Origin: a virus
IMG/VR virus record: IMGVR_UViG_3300025769_000256
Coordinates: 1-41,986 of that record
Length of the DNA stretch: 41,986 bases
Direction: 5' to 3' (one strand)
Shown here: piece by piece, positions 1-6,366 of the stretch
Numbering within the stretch: position 1 is the first letter of the stretch
How the letters are laid out: each line of letters opens with the position of its first letter
Program-made: the position numbers and the translations under genes
The notes under the pieces: generated by a model
Databases searched by the model: none
The model's input: the letters and a program-made list of their open reading frames with translations, nothing else
Told to the model about the DNA's origin: nothing

Positions 1-258
1 CTTCACCTCTATTGCTGTGAACACTGGCAACTCCTGTCCAACCATATCCTCTGTGATCTTGATCATATGGAACCCAATGAGATCACTGCTCCCCTTACAT
101 AATCCATAGCTGATACCTTGGACGTTGTTGATCACAGCGCTGTTACCCATGCGTGTCACCTTCCCCTGGTATGCCATGCCCGTGTCGTTAACCCATAGCC
201 TCGTGCGCTTACCGCACATCTCCATAGCTATGGTCTTTTGTAGATCCATTTCATTCAT
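1..258 (-). CDS. VRR-NUC family nuclease, left-hand copy, cut by the window edge
   Basis: This is the first 86 codons of the gene that is complete at 41152-41541. The reading frame is open to the window edge, so the catalytic Lys and C-terminus lie outside. The start is the ATG at 258-256, which overlaps the TGA of the helicase gene by one base, indicating translational coupling. It begins MNEMD, where the other copy begins MGNEM. The six substitutions between the copies over bases 1-252 all fall at silent codon positions, so this is a functional strain variant and not a decaying pseudogene. If the genome is circular this is the same locus as 41152-41541. If it is linear with a real duplication, the rest lies upstream of this window. 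Confidence 0.8.
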   Translation of the reverse strand, partial: MNEMDLQKTIAMEMCGKRTRLWVNDTGMAYQGKVTRMGNSAVINNVQGISYGLCKGSSDLIGFHMIKITEDMVGQELPVFTAIEVK

Positions 259-582
259 CAATACCTCTTCCTCCTTGCGTTCCATCTATAGATAGCCCAA
301 CCTGGCTTGTAACCTAGTGATCTACCTAATGCTTGCAACTCCTCTAGCGTCCGACAATCAGCAGCCTTCATGTTAAGCTCAGGCTTCTTCAACGTCTGCT
401 TAGTAACCTCAACCAGGTCCCCATCCACCTCTTCTAACTCAGCCTTTGGCTTACGCTTCGGTACCTTGTAACAGTATGGGCACATCTTTTGCTTACTACT
501 ATATACATTAAAGCAACCTTCGCAAACTGTCACGGCTACAGGTGCAGTCTTTCTCTGCCCCTTCTTCTTACCCTCTAGGGTC
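1..582. repeat. Left copy of the near-terminal direct repeat
   Basis: Bases 1-252 match 41281-41532 with six mismatches. Bases of about 264-395 match the segment starting near 41673 at clearly lower identity. Bases of about 396-582 match to the window end (41986) almost perfectly. Relative to this copy the right-hand copy carries about 125 extra bases between the nuclease and helicase genes. I read this as the overlap of a circular or terminally redundant genome assembled from two strains. The alternating identity (high, low, high) points to past recombination between relatives. Confidence 0.9.
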
Positions 583-1628
583 CACTGTCGGTCATCGTCT
601 GGAAGCCCGTGCCTGACACAGTTACCGACGTGGTCTAGTATGATCGCCGTCTTCCCCTCGACAGGTCTCAGTCCCCTGCCTACCATCTGTAGATACAGAC
701 TTAAACTTTGGGTGGGACGCAATAAGATTACACCCGAACAGTCAGGGACATCGAACCCCTCACTGATTAGAGAACAGTTGCATAGCACCTTACACTTTCC
801 CACCCTAAAATCTTCAATCACCTGGTTGCGCTCACGCTTACTCATCTTCCCATCCACATGAGCAGCTGCAATACCAGCCTCGTTAAACTTCCTCGCTACC
901 TCAATGGAGTGAGAGATCTTTGTGCAAAAGACCAACGCCTTCTCGCCACTAAGGAATCTCTTGTAATGCTTGACCGCATCACCAAGGATACAACTCTTCT
1001 CCACCTGCTCAGCTAACTCCTTAAGGTTGTAGTCACCAGCCATAGTATGTACCTTGCTTAAGTCCAGGTCACTAGGTACACTGAACAATCTGTAAGGACT
1101 GAGGTGACCACGCTCTATCAAGTCCTCAACCTTAGGACCTCGCACTATCTTGTCATAGATTAACTTCAATCCCTTGCCATCTAATCGCTGAGGTGTAGCC
1201 GTTAACCCTATCTGATACGCATCAGGGAAGTGGTCATAGATCTTCTTGTACGTAGCACTGGTACAATGGTGCGCCTCATCTGTCAGGATTAAGTCGAAGC
1301 CTATAGGTAAGCTATCCAACCGCCTGTTCAAGGTCTGCACCATCGCCAGCTGCACTGGCTGACCGTAGTTAGTGTCAGCGTTGGATGTAATAAGGCCATA
1401 CTCAACACCAACCATGTCTAACTTCTCCCTTGTCTGGTCAACTAATTCTTTCAAGTGTACTAAGAACAACACCTTAAGCCCCCGCTCAACTGCATTCTTC
1501 ATCATGAACGCAGCAAGGATAGTCTTCCCTCCACCTGTTGGTAGTTGGAAACAAATCTTCCTGTGCCCCTCGGCGAATGCTTTCCTTATGTTCTCAATAG
1601 ACTTACTCTGGTAGTCCCTAAGCTCCAT
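258..1628 (-). CDS. SF2 DEAH-box DNA helicase
   Basis: A 456-residue ATP-dependent helicase of superfamily 2 (the phage/restriction ResIII-like group). Visible motifs are the Walker A PTGGGKT at residues 30-36, DEAH at 117-120, TATPQR at 143-148 and the motif VI string QMVGRGLRP at 314-322. Two CxxC pairs at Cys369/372 and Cys383/386 form a probable zinc ribbon after the helicase core. The basic C-terminus ends RRKRY. The ATG at 1628 overlaps the upstream gene by 11 bases. It sits between the annealing protein and the VRR-NUC nuclease, so a role in unwinding or remodelling DNA during recombination-dependent replication is likely (inference). The last ~45 codons are diverged in the right-hand copy. 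Confidence 0.93.
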   Translation of the reverse strand: MELRDYQSKSIENIRKAFAEGHRKICFQLPTGGGKTILAAFMMKNAVERGLKVLFLVHLKELVDQTREKLDMVGVEYGLITSNADTNYGQPVQLAMVQTLNRRLDSLPIGFDLILTDEAHHCTSATYKKIYDHFPDAYQIGLTATPQRLDGKGLKLIYDKIVRGPKVEDLIERGHLSPYRLFSVPSDLDLSKVHTMAGDYNLKELAEQVEKSCILGDAVKHYKRFLSGEKALVFCTKISHSIEVARKFNEAGIAAAHVDGKMSKRERNQVIEDFRVGKCKVLCNCSLISEGFDVPDCSGVILLRPTQSLSLYLQMVGRGLRPVEGKTAIILDHVGNCVRHGLPDDDRQWTLEGKKKGQRKTAPVAVTVCEGCFNVYSSKQKMCPYCYKVPKRKPKAELEEVDGDLVEVTKQTLKKPELNMKAADCRTLEELQALGRSLGYKPGWAIYRWNARRKRY

Positions 1629-1830
1629 CGTCTATTGGCTGGTGGAAACGGAACGTGAACCCCGATCTCTCTAGTGCCTCTCTCCCTTCTAGTACCTGAG
1701 CTAACACCCTTAGTGCTGCCACGTACATCTCTGTATTCCTTGCCACTTGGAACAGGTCGTGTCGCCTGATCAACTCCTCTAACATGTCAGACTCTGCGGT
1801 CCTCACAAATAATCTCTTCTTCTCACTCAC
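1618..1830 (-). CDS. Small conserved-context protein, function unknown
   Basis: A 70-residue soluble protein, predicted mostly helical, beginning MSEKKRLFVR. I recognise no family. It overlaps the annealing-protein gene upstream (8 bases) and the helicase downstream (11 bases). Tight coupling on both sides supports a real gene and suggests it works with the recombination proteins. Its size would suit a helicase or annealase accessory factor, but nothing in the sequence proves this. Confidence 0.75.
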   Translation of the reverse strand: MSEKKRLFVRTAESDMLEELIRRHDLFQVARNTEMYVAALRVLAQVLEGREALERSGFTFRFHQPIDDGA

Positions 1831-2569
1831 TTAATTCTTTCTCCTTCTCTTGATACACCACCCATAACTCCTGCTTCTCAGCCTGCGTCAACGAGCTGTG
1901 CTCCTTCAATGTGATAGCTAACTCCTTCAACTCCTCACTCGTAGCGCATGCGTTCACACTCTCTATGGATGTCTTCAGTTCATCTGATTGTCCCTTGAGC
2001 TTAGCCTTGATCGCGTCAACACCACTGTTATCCACCGCCTCTTGCGGAGTGTAGATAGACTCCTCTTCAGCGTAAGCATGAGCCAACTCCTCAGGGAACG
2101 CAAGCCTTAACGCTGCCGCTGTTGCACACTTGTTGATCATGGCAATTGGTTGCTTAGCCCAGCTGCTCTTACCAGTGGAGCGCTCCGCGAAGTACACCCT
2201 TGGTCCAGTGAACGGACAACGGACGCCGTTCACCATCTTGTACACTGTCTGCTGTGCCCACTGTGGCACCTTTGCACTGCCAGCCTGAACAGTTGGACCA
2301 TACTCAATTGGATCCTGACCTGCCCAGCCAGCACGGCTAGCGATAGTGGTGATAGCCTGGATTGTAAACACAATCTCATACTTGTCACCATACGCAATGA
2401 TTGCCACTGGCTTCTTCATCGGATCTAACTTAGCCGCTTGACAATAACCTATTGCTGTCTTCACTACATCGTCAGGTGTCTTGTCATCTACACTCAACAC
2501 CGATTTGATTAGCTTGTATTGCTCTTCAGTGTACTGTACTAGCTCACTAGAATGGGAGATCTGTGTCAT
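1823..2569 (-). CDS. bet: Single-strand annealing protein, Bet/RecT family
   Basis: A 248-residue homologue of the phage recombination protein Bet (lambda Red beta/RecT superfamily), which anneals complementary single strands coated on exonuclease-processed DNA. The N-terminal half shows the family pattern: YTEEQ near residue 14, a cysteine-containing helix followed by KLDP, a KYEIVFTIQA strand, then a RAGWAGQDP turn. The middle contains a conserved KxPxAMINKCATAxALR helix, followed by an acidic EEE stretch. The C-terminal ~60 residues are charged and variable. It overlaps the SSB-like gene by 23 bases. With the PD-(D/E)XK nuclease at 3629-4357 it makes a classic exonuclease/annealase pair. 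Confidence 0.93.
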   Translation of the reverse strand: MTQISHSSELVQYTEEQYKLIKSVLSVDDKTPDDVVKTAIGYCQAAKLDPMKKPVAIIAYGDKYEIVFTIQAITTIASRAGWAGQDPIEYGPTVQAGSAKVPQWAQQTVYKMVNGVRCPFTGPRVYFAERSTGKSSWAKQPIAMINKCATAAALRLAFPEELAHAYAEEESIYTPQEAVDNSGVDAIKAKLKGQSDELKTSIESVNACATSEELKELAITLKEHSSLTQAEKQELWVVYQEKEKELSE

Positions 2570-2789
2570 CTGTCTGAACCTCCGTCACCTCTGGCTTTAC
2601 ATAAGGTGCTTGCAATGAAAGACTAAAGAACTTCTCGCCCGTTGTCTTGTTCGTTTGTATCCACGCTGAGATATCAAAGTCCTTACCATCAAAGTTACCC
2701 TTGCCTGTATACTGTGGCTTCCTACTGCCCTCTTCATAGTACTTGTTCTTACCAAGTGTAGCCCTGTTACTGTTGTCGTATTCTGTCAT
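2547..2789 (-). CDS. Probable small single-stranded-DNA-binding protein
   Basis: An 80-residue protein with a short beta-rich core (GNFDGKDFDISAWIQ, then KFFSLSLQ) resembling the DUF736-like/small SSB-like group. The acidic tail ends TDDTDLPF. A C-terminal Asp-rich run ending in x-Pro-Phe is the hallmark protein-docking tail of bacterial and phage SSBs (DDDIPF in E. coli), and this is the strongest clue. The start has a good Shine-Dalgarno (AAAGGAGAAGATAG before ATG). The position directly before the Bet gene fits a protein that coats the exonuclease product and hands it to the annealase. The SSB role is inferred from the tail and context, not from a full fold match. Confidence 0.7.
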   Translation of the reverse strand: MTEYDNSNRATLGKNKYYEEGSRKPQYTGKGNFDGKDFDISAWIQTNKTTGEKFFSLSLQAPYVKPEVTEVQTDDTDLPF

Positions 2790-3105
2790 CTATCTTCTCC
2801 TTTCCATCTATCGTGGCAGTGTATACCCCACGTCTTACTCTCTTTATGAAGTCTGCCTCTGTTAACTTCTTCAACTGCTTGTTGATACCAGAGGCACCCC
2901 GGTTCAATATATATATTATGTCCCGTGCCTCCATCTCCCCTCGCTCTACTAATAACTCTAGTACCTCGTAGCCTAACTCACTTGGCTCCATCACCCTGTA
3001 GTATTGGTAACACTCTAAGTGAAACCGATACTGCTTGCGACCACCCAAGTAATTAGCTTGATTGTACGTCTCTATATCCTGACCACATATCTCACAAGAC
3101 CTCAC
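2767..3105 (-). CDS. Zinc-finger plus winged-helix protein, putative regulator
   Basis: A 112-residue protein starting at GTG (3105), preceded by a strong AAGGAGGAG ribosome site. The N-terminus has a C-x2-C pair (CEIC, residues 4-7) and a later HLEC (His29, Cys32), which together could bind one zinc. Residues ~45-100 read as a winged helix-turn-helix: a helix, DIIYILNRGASGINKQLKKL as the recognition region, then a VRRGVYTA wing. Such proteins usually bind DNA. It overlaps the SSB-like gene by 23 bases. It could be an early/middle transcription regulator or a replication accessory protein, and the sequence does not separate these. Confidence 0.75.
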   Translation of the reverse strand: MRSCEICGQDIETYNQANYLGGRKQYRFHLECYQYYRVMEPSELGYEVLELLVERGEMEARDIIYILNRGASGINKQLKKLTEADFIKRVRRGVYTATIDGKEKIDDRIRQQ

Positions 3106-3253
3106 TTAACTCCTCCTTGATGATCTCTACTGCCATACGACAACCCCACACCAAGTACACTAAGAAAAATAAGAAGGACAACTGACCAGGGATTGCATCA
3201 CCCACGCCCATCACAATGACCATCAATGTTAACGCTGCTATCCACTCAATCAT
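3092..3253 (-). CDS. Small membrane protein, 53 residues
   Basis: A 53-codon open frame. It starts at the ATG at 3253-3251, which overlaps the stop of the previous gene as ATGA, and ends 14 bases inside the next gene. It is very hydrophobic: residues ~3-20 (EWIAALTLMVIVMGVG) and ~24-37 (LSFLFFLVYLVWG) give two probable membrane segments, followed by a charged tail MAVEIIKEELSEVL. The back-to-back overlaps at both ends and the membrane-like composition support a real gene. It carries the ribosome site for the downstream GTG start. Function is unknown. Holin-like and superinfection-exclusion roles are both possible for such proteins. Confidence 0.7.
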   Translation of the reverse strand: MIEWIAALTLMVIVMGVGDAIPGQLSFLFFLVYLVWGCRMAVEIIKEELSEVL

Positions 3254-3444
3254 GACCCCTCCCTCTTGGTTAAACCCAAAACATCTGGCTCCTTACCTTG
3301 ATAAGCAAGGAACTCATCGAACGTTAAACGTAATGACCTTAACTCTTCCTCTAAATCCTGAAGCTTACGCTCTATCCTACCAACGGGATCATCTGCTATC
3401 CTGCGCTGTGCCTCTACTATCCCTTGGATAATCTTGTTGATCAT
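3250..3444 (-). CDS. Small helical (coiled-coil) protein, function unknown
   Basis: A 64-residue charged helical protein. Residues ~20-45 (DPVGRIERKLQDLEEELRSL) have heptad-like leucine/isoleucine spacing expected of a short coiled coil. The start has a good site (AGGAGGTAGGTT before ATG). It overlaps the upstream membrane gene by 4 bases and the downstream membrane gene as ATGA. Lying between two small membrane proteins, it may form a complex with them, but no family is recognised. Confidence 0.75.
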   Translation of the reverse strand: MINKIIQGIVEAQRRIADDPVGRIERKLQDLEEELRSLRLTFDEFLAYQGKEPDVLGLTKREGS

Positions 3445-3632
3445 AACCTACCTCCTGTTGATACCTTCACCCACACATAGAACAAGGCTAAGTGTGCCAT
3501 CACCTCAATCGGAATCCAGATAGGGCTTGCTACCCACACCCATGACCAATCCAAGTAACCGAAGATCTTGCCCACTGCAAACACTAACGTTAACAGCGTC
3601 AAGAATAATAAACTAACTGCGTTCGTTCTCAT
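3441..3632 (-). CDS. Two-span membrane protein, 63 residues
   Basis: Residues ~5-25 (AVSLLFLTLLTLVFAVGKI) and ~32-57 form two transmembrane segments joined by a tryptophan-rich loop containing DWSWVWVASPIWIPI. The W-x-W...P-x-W-I-P pattern is typical of small phage membrane proteins annotated as 'transmembrane Fragile-X-F', whose role is not established. The ATG overlaps the stop of the exonuclease gene by four bases, so the two are probably translationally coupled. A holin-like activity cannot be excluded but is not indicated. Confidence 0.78.
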   Translation of the reverse strand: MRTNAVSLLFLTLLTLVFAVGKIFGYLDWSWVWVASPIWIPIEVMAHLALFYVWVKVSTGGRL

Positions 3633-4357
3633 AGCTCTATCACCTCCTTGCTATACCCATGCCATACACCACTAGCACTACACTCCTTGTATAAAGCTAA
3701 CAACCTACGCCTGTGCTCATGTGCCTCGTCAATCAACGCTTGATTAATTGAATACACCTGCACTACATATGGTGACTCCTTCTCCTGAGCTATCACCATC
3801 GCACCAGGGTATGCGTCACGACCAGTTGACTGCTTCACTGCCGCTTGGTAGTGTGCCAACTGTAACAAGTAACCCATGTCCAACACCTTATACCGAAACT
3901 TCTCCGGACTCGCATCAATACATGTCTTATAGTCCGCTATGTAATACGCCTCTGCATTGTATATGTCTAGCTTACCCTTGCACTGAACCTCATCCTCTAC
4001 CCAGAAGAAAGGTGCCTCAAACTCTGAGTCTGCCATCACTAAACTACTAGCCTGATCTAAACGTACTGCATCTACCATCTCCTCGGCAGCTGCCATGTCC
4101 TGATGGCGGACAAGAGGACGACCAGTCGCTAACAACGCAGCGTAATCCTTGTTCCTCTTGTCCCTTCGCATGCCCTCAGGTAAGACAAGGTAGTTGCTAC
4201 TGCCTGGCTCCAACAGTAAACTGTGCACGAGAGAACCAAACTGCATTGCCTCTGTTGGCTCCTTAGGATTGTCAACTGCCTCCCTATAATGAGCCGGACT
4301 CCTAGCTAGTAACCCCAACCTTGATCCACTTAATCCTTCTTGTTCGTAATATTCCAT
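3629..4357 (-). CDS. PD-(D/E)XK exonuclease, RecE/exonuclease VIII-like
   Basis: A 242-residue nuclease of the PDDEXK_1/exodeoxyribonuclease VIII-like group. The expected sites are visible in order: GSLVHSLLLEP (His45), Glu114 in SEFEAPFFW, CKGKLD with Asp131, DYKT with Asp142 and Lys144, and the QLAHYQ helix at ~166-171. Such enzymes chew one strand of duplex ends to give the single strand that a Bet/RecT protein anneals. The gene lies in the same operon as Bet. It starts at an ATG after the phage's standard leader (AAGGAGTAGAATAG). It is a few genes downstream of an intrinsic terminator, so its level may depend on readthrough. Confidence 0.9.
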   Translation of the reverse strand: MEYYEQEGLSGSRLGLLARSPAHYREAVDNPKEPTEAMQFGSLVHSLLLEPGSSNYLVLPEGMRRDKRNKDYAALLATGRPLVRHQDMAAAEEMVDAVRLDQASSLVMADSEFEAPFFWVEDEVQCKGKLDIYNAEAYYIADYKTCIDASPEKFRYKVLDMGYLLQLAHYQAAVKQSTGRDAYPGAMVIAQEKESPYVVQVYSINQALIDEAHEHRRRLLALYKECSASGVWHGYSKEVIEL

Positions 4358-4385
4358 TCTATTCTACTCCTTATATCCTACCACA

Positions 4386-4532
4386 CTATTGGTAGCTGTT
4401 CCATCCTCTTGCGTGTATGTGTAAATGATTGATGTCCAATTCAAATTGATAACCCAATACCAATAACAACAACAACACTACACCCAACACTACTGCTACA
4501 TCTGTACCCGCTTGCTTTAATCTATCCAACAT
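4386..4532 (-). CDS. Small single-span membrane protein, 48 residues
   Basis: I start this gene at the ATG at 4532, because GGAGAGAGGAAG precedes it. A longer frame to 4586 would run through the terminator hairpin and has no ribosome site. Residues ~10-28 (AVVLGVVLLLLLVLGY) form one membrane helix preceded by a charged MLDRLKQAGTD N-terminus. A short tail follows that contains histidines (HLHIHARG). No family is recognised. It is the first gene after the terminator at 4548-4590. Confidence 0.65.
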   Translation of the reverse strand: MLDRLKQAGTDVAVVLGVVLLLLLVLGYQFELDINHLHIHARGWNSYQ

Positions 4533-4547
4533 CTTCCTCTCTCCTTT

Positions 4548-4590
4548 AAAAAAATAGAGCCGGCGGAGAATGATGAGAAAAACCACCGGC
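4548..4590 (-). terminator. Intrinsic terminator inside the early operon
   Basis: Read on the minus strand, an 8-bp stem GCCGGTGG / CCGCCGGC (one G-U pair; arms at 4583-4590 and 4559-4566) encloses a 16-base loop and is followed by TCTATTTTTTT. This is a textbook rho-independent terminator between the secreted coiled-coil gene (4604-5077) and the small membrane gene. It separates the immediate early cluster from the recombination and replication genes. I saw no obvious promoter directly after it, so readthrough or antitermination would be required. Confidence 0.85.
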
Positions 4591-4603
4591 CCATAACTGT
4601 TAA

Positions 4604-5077
4604 CTACTTGCGCAAGTACCCCGTCTCTTCGAGGTAAGGATTAGGCACACTCTCCGCTAACCTATCTTTCTTACCACCATAGTTGACGTTGTTCTCCGCT
4701 CTAGCTCTGTCATCTCTACGAAGATCTGCTCTAGCGCCTACTGTCATCTCATGGACACCAACTCTCTCGATCCTGCCCGAGGTCCTCTTTGTCTCAGCTA
4801 CTAAGAACTTCTCGTTAGCTGCGTACCTGCGCTTACATGCCTTGATCGAATCCTTTAACCTATCAATCTCTGCTGCTGTTGCATCAATTGCGTTGTTATA
4901 GTCCTCTCTTCTAGCTTGTAAGTCTTTCTTGTGGCTCTTATACATAGCTATCTTTTGCTCGTAATCTCTAATCTCTGGCGTTGCAATCCTGTGCTTGCTC
5001 CATGGCATCGCACTAGCCTGCCCAACACTGCCAATCAATACCCCTGCTATTCCTATTACCTTTACTATTCTATCCAT
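4604..5077 (-). CDS. Exported coiled-coil protein, function unknown
   Basis: A 157-residue protein with an N-terminal signal peptide: a basic start, a hydrophobic core VIGIAGVLIGSVG and a probable cleavage site after ASA at residues 21-23. Residues ~35-95 are a charged helical region with coiled-coil spacing (EQKIAMYKSHKKDLQ, EIDRLKDSIKACKRR). The C-terminal third is polar and arginine-rich. The start is well supported by GGAAGGAGAACAGAACA before ATG. It is the last gene before the terminator at 4548-4590. It would act in the periplasm or cell envelope. A spanin-like or exclusion role is conceivable, but the early position argues against a simple lysis role. Confidence 0.78.
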   Translation of the reverse strand: MDRIVKVIGIAGVLIGSVGQASAMPWSKHRIATPEIRDYEQKIAMYKSHKKDLQARREDYNNAIDATAAEIDRLKDSIKACKRRYAANEKFLVAETKRTSGRIERVGVHEMTVGARADLRRDDRARAENNVNYGGKKDRLAESVPNPYLEETGYLRK

Positions 5078-5104
5078 TGTTCTGTTCTCCTTCCTTCAAC
5101 GGGC

Positions 5105-5476
5105 TCACACCCATAACTGCTCCAACTGCAACGCACATACTGCCACGTTGCCCATCTCATACTCACGCAACACCTTAAGAAACGCGCTCTCGATCTCCTC
5201 AAGTACACTCTCCACGTTCAACAAGATACCCGCGGCATCATGGAATCCCGTGTCATCCTGAATCTCATTGATCAACTGATCAATCCTATCCTGTGCCTGG
5301 TCACGTAACCGAGCACTAAGACTAGTCAACTCCTCCACATTCTCATCCGTCAACGCCATAAACTGTCCGCTATCCTCATAAGGCTCACTTGCAAAGTTCA
5401 ACAACTCAGTCTGAGATCGCTGTATACTCGCTAGTCTACGATCGTATCGCTTCCTGATTACACCTTTGTGCCACAT
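5105..5476 (-). CDS. Acidic helical protein, function unknown
   Basis: A 123-residue protein with a basic N-terminus (MWHKGVIRKRYDRR) and an acidic, helical remainder rich in Glu, Asp and Leu (for example SLSARLRDQAQDRIDQLINE and VESVLEEIESAFLKVLREY). Its start overlaps the end of the preceding gene by 19 bases. I recognise no family. Small acidic early proteins of this kind are often host-takeover or anti-defence factors, but there is no direct evidence for either here. Confidence 0.72.
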   Translation of the reverse strand: MWHKGVIRKRYDRRLASIQRSQTELLNFASEPYEDSGQFMALTDENVEELTSLSARLRDQAQDRIDQLINEIQDDTGFHDAAGILLNVESVLEEIESAFLKVLREYEMGNVAVCALQLEQLWV

Positions 5477-5802
5477 AACTGTACCTCCCTCAACATCACT
5501 TCAATTGCTCGCATCCTATCCTGTCCTATCATCTGTCGCACTAAGCTTGGCTCCCAATCTTCATCGAACACGTTCAACTCACCCTCACGATAGACAAACT
5601 CTAAGCGCCTCTTGTTCAACTCATTCCATGGAACCAATTCAAAACCATGGCGAGTCCACTCTAAGTCGAAACCTAACTCAACATCACCATGATAACCAAA
5701 GCTAGGGTCATGCAGCCAACGCTCCAGTATGCCCTTCAATCCCTCACCATCACAGTGCTGAAACACCAAGTCATCTACTACACTCTGCCAGAAATCTTGC
5801 AT
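5458..5802 (-). CDS. Early protein of unknown function
   Basis: A 114-residue, acidic, tryptophan-rich protein beginning MQDFWQSVVDDLVF. The start is preceded by GCTGAGGAGAGACG, a good ribosome site. It overlaps the upstream gene by 25 bases and the downstream gene by 19, showing tight packing in the early operon. The mixed alpha/beta composition (VELGFDLEWTRHGFELVPW reads as paired strands) suggests a compact folded domain. No family is recognised. Confidence 0.72.
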   Translation of the reverse strand: MQDFWQSVVDDLVFQHCDGEGLKGILERWLHDPSFGYHGDVELGFDLEWTRHGFELVPWNELNKRRLEFVYREGELNVFDEDWEPSLVRQMIGQDRMRAIEVMLREVQLCGTKV

Positions 5803-5963
5803 CGTCTCTCCTCAGCTAACGCTTCCCCTACTACCTCTGCTACAACCATCAAGTTGCTACTAACCACCTTGAGAAGATGATCGTTCAAGCCATGCTTAAA
5901 CCAAAACTCCCTCAGATCATTCAAGTACTGATAAGTCTTGTCTTCCATCTTAACTATACTCAT
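5778..5963 (-). CDS. Small early protein, function unknown
   Basis: A 61-residue helical protein. The frame is open from 5978, but I place the start at the ATG at 5963 (MSIVKMEDKTYQYL), which has a GAGG nine bases upstream. A third in-frame ATG at 5948, just after the stop of the small frame 5950-6027, is also possible. The sequence reads as two amphipathic helices (FWFKHGLNDHLLKVV and LMVVAEVVGEALAEE). It overlaps the next gene by 25 bases. No family is recognised. Confidence 0.6.
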   Translation of the reverse strand: MSIVKMEDKTYQYLNDLREFWFKHGLNDHLLKVVSSNLMVVAEVVGEALAEERRCKISGRV

Positions 5964-6027
5964 GCGCCAATACCTCACACTCTAACTGCTCCAATAACTC
6001 TTTATCTATCTCTATTACATATTCCAT
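5950..6027 (-). CDS. Possible very small early protein, 25 residues
   Basis: A 25-codon open frame from the ATG at 6027 to the TAA at 5950. AAAGGA lies eight bases upstream of the start. The product is strongly acidic and helical (EIDKELLEQLECEVLAHEY). It overlaps the start of the next gene, which is the arrangement used throughout this operon. The small size keeps confidence low. Ribosome profiling or conservation in relatives would decide. Confidence 0.4.
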   Translation of the reverse strand: MEYVIEIDKELLEQLECEVLAHEYS

Positions 6028-6166
6028 TCCATCATTCCTTTGTTTGTTCTACTGTTATCTATTGAGTAAGCAATACACGAAGATAATAAATATTACTGCT
6101 AATACTATCCATAACACTGTTTCTATCATTGCCATACCCTATCGAGTTCCTGGTATCAGGAACACG

Positions 6167-6352
6167 TTATACTCTCACCCTTCTATATGGGCTTAATTGA
6201 ATATACTCATAAGCATGACCCGCTGCTAAAAACTCATACTTAGTGCCAGTGAACCCACAGCTAGGACTATAAAATACTTGTTCACATTGGAACCTATTAG
6301 TATTCTTCCAGCCCTTTGATTCTATATCGTTTGGTAATTGTATCTCTATCAT
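6167..6352 (-). CDS. First early gene, 61-residue protein of unknown function
   Basis: It starts at the ATG at 6352 with AAAAGGA seven bases upstream, and lies about 28 bases after the predicted start of transcription from the promoter at 6387-6415. It is therefore likely to be the first protein made after infection. The product is a small soluble protein with two cysteines (Cys23, Cys32) and several aromatic residues (FYSPSCGFTGTKYEF). No family is recognised. Position alone suggests a host-takeover or counter-defence role (inference). Confidence 0.68.
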   Translation of the reverse strand: MIEIQLPNDIESKGWKNTNRFQCEQVFYSPSCGFTGTKYEFLAAGHAYEYIQLSPYRRVRV

Positions 6353-6366
6353 GTCATCATTCCTTT

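Noticed and set aside
6055-6117. 20-codon hydrophobic frame on the minus strand with a GTG start (LWIVLAVIFIIFVYCLL)
   Set aside because: The peptide looks like a membrane helix, but there is no Shine-Dalgarno and it is too short to support without conservation data.
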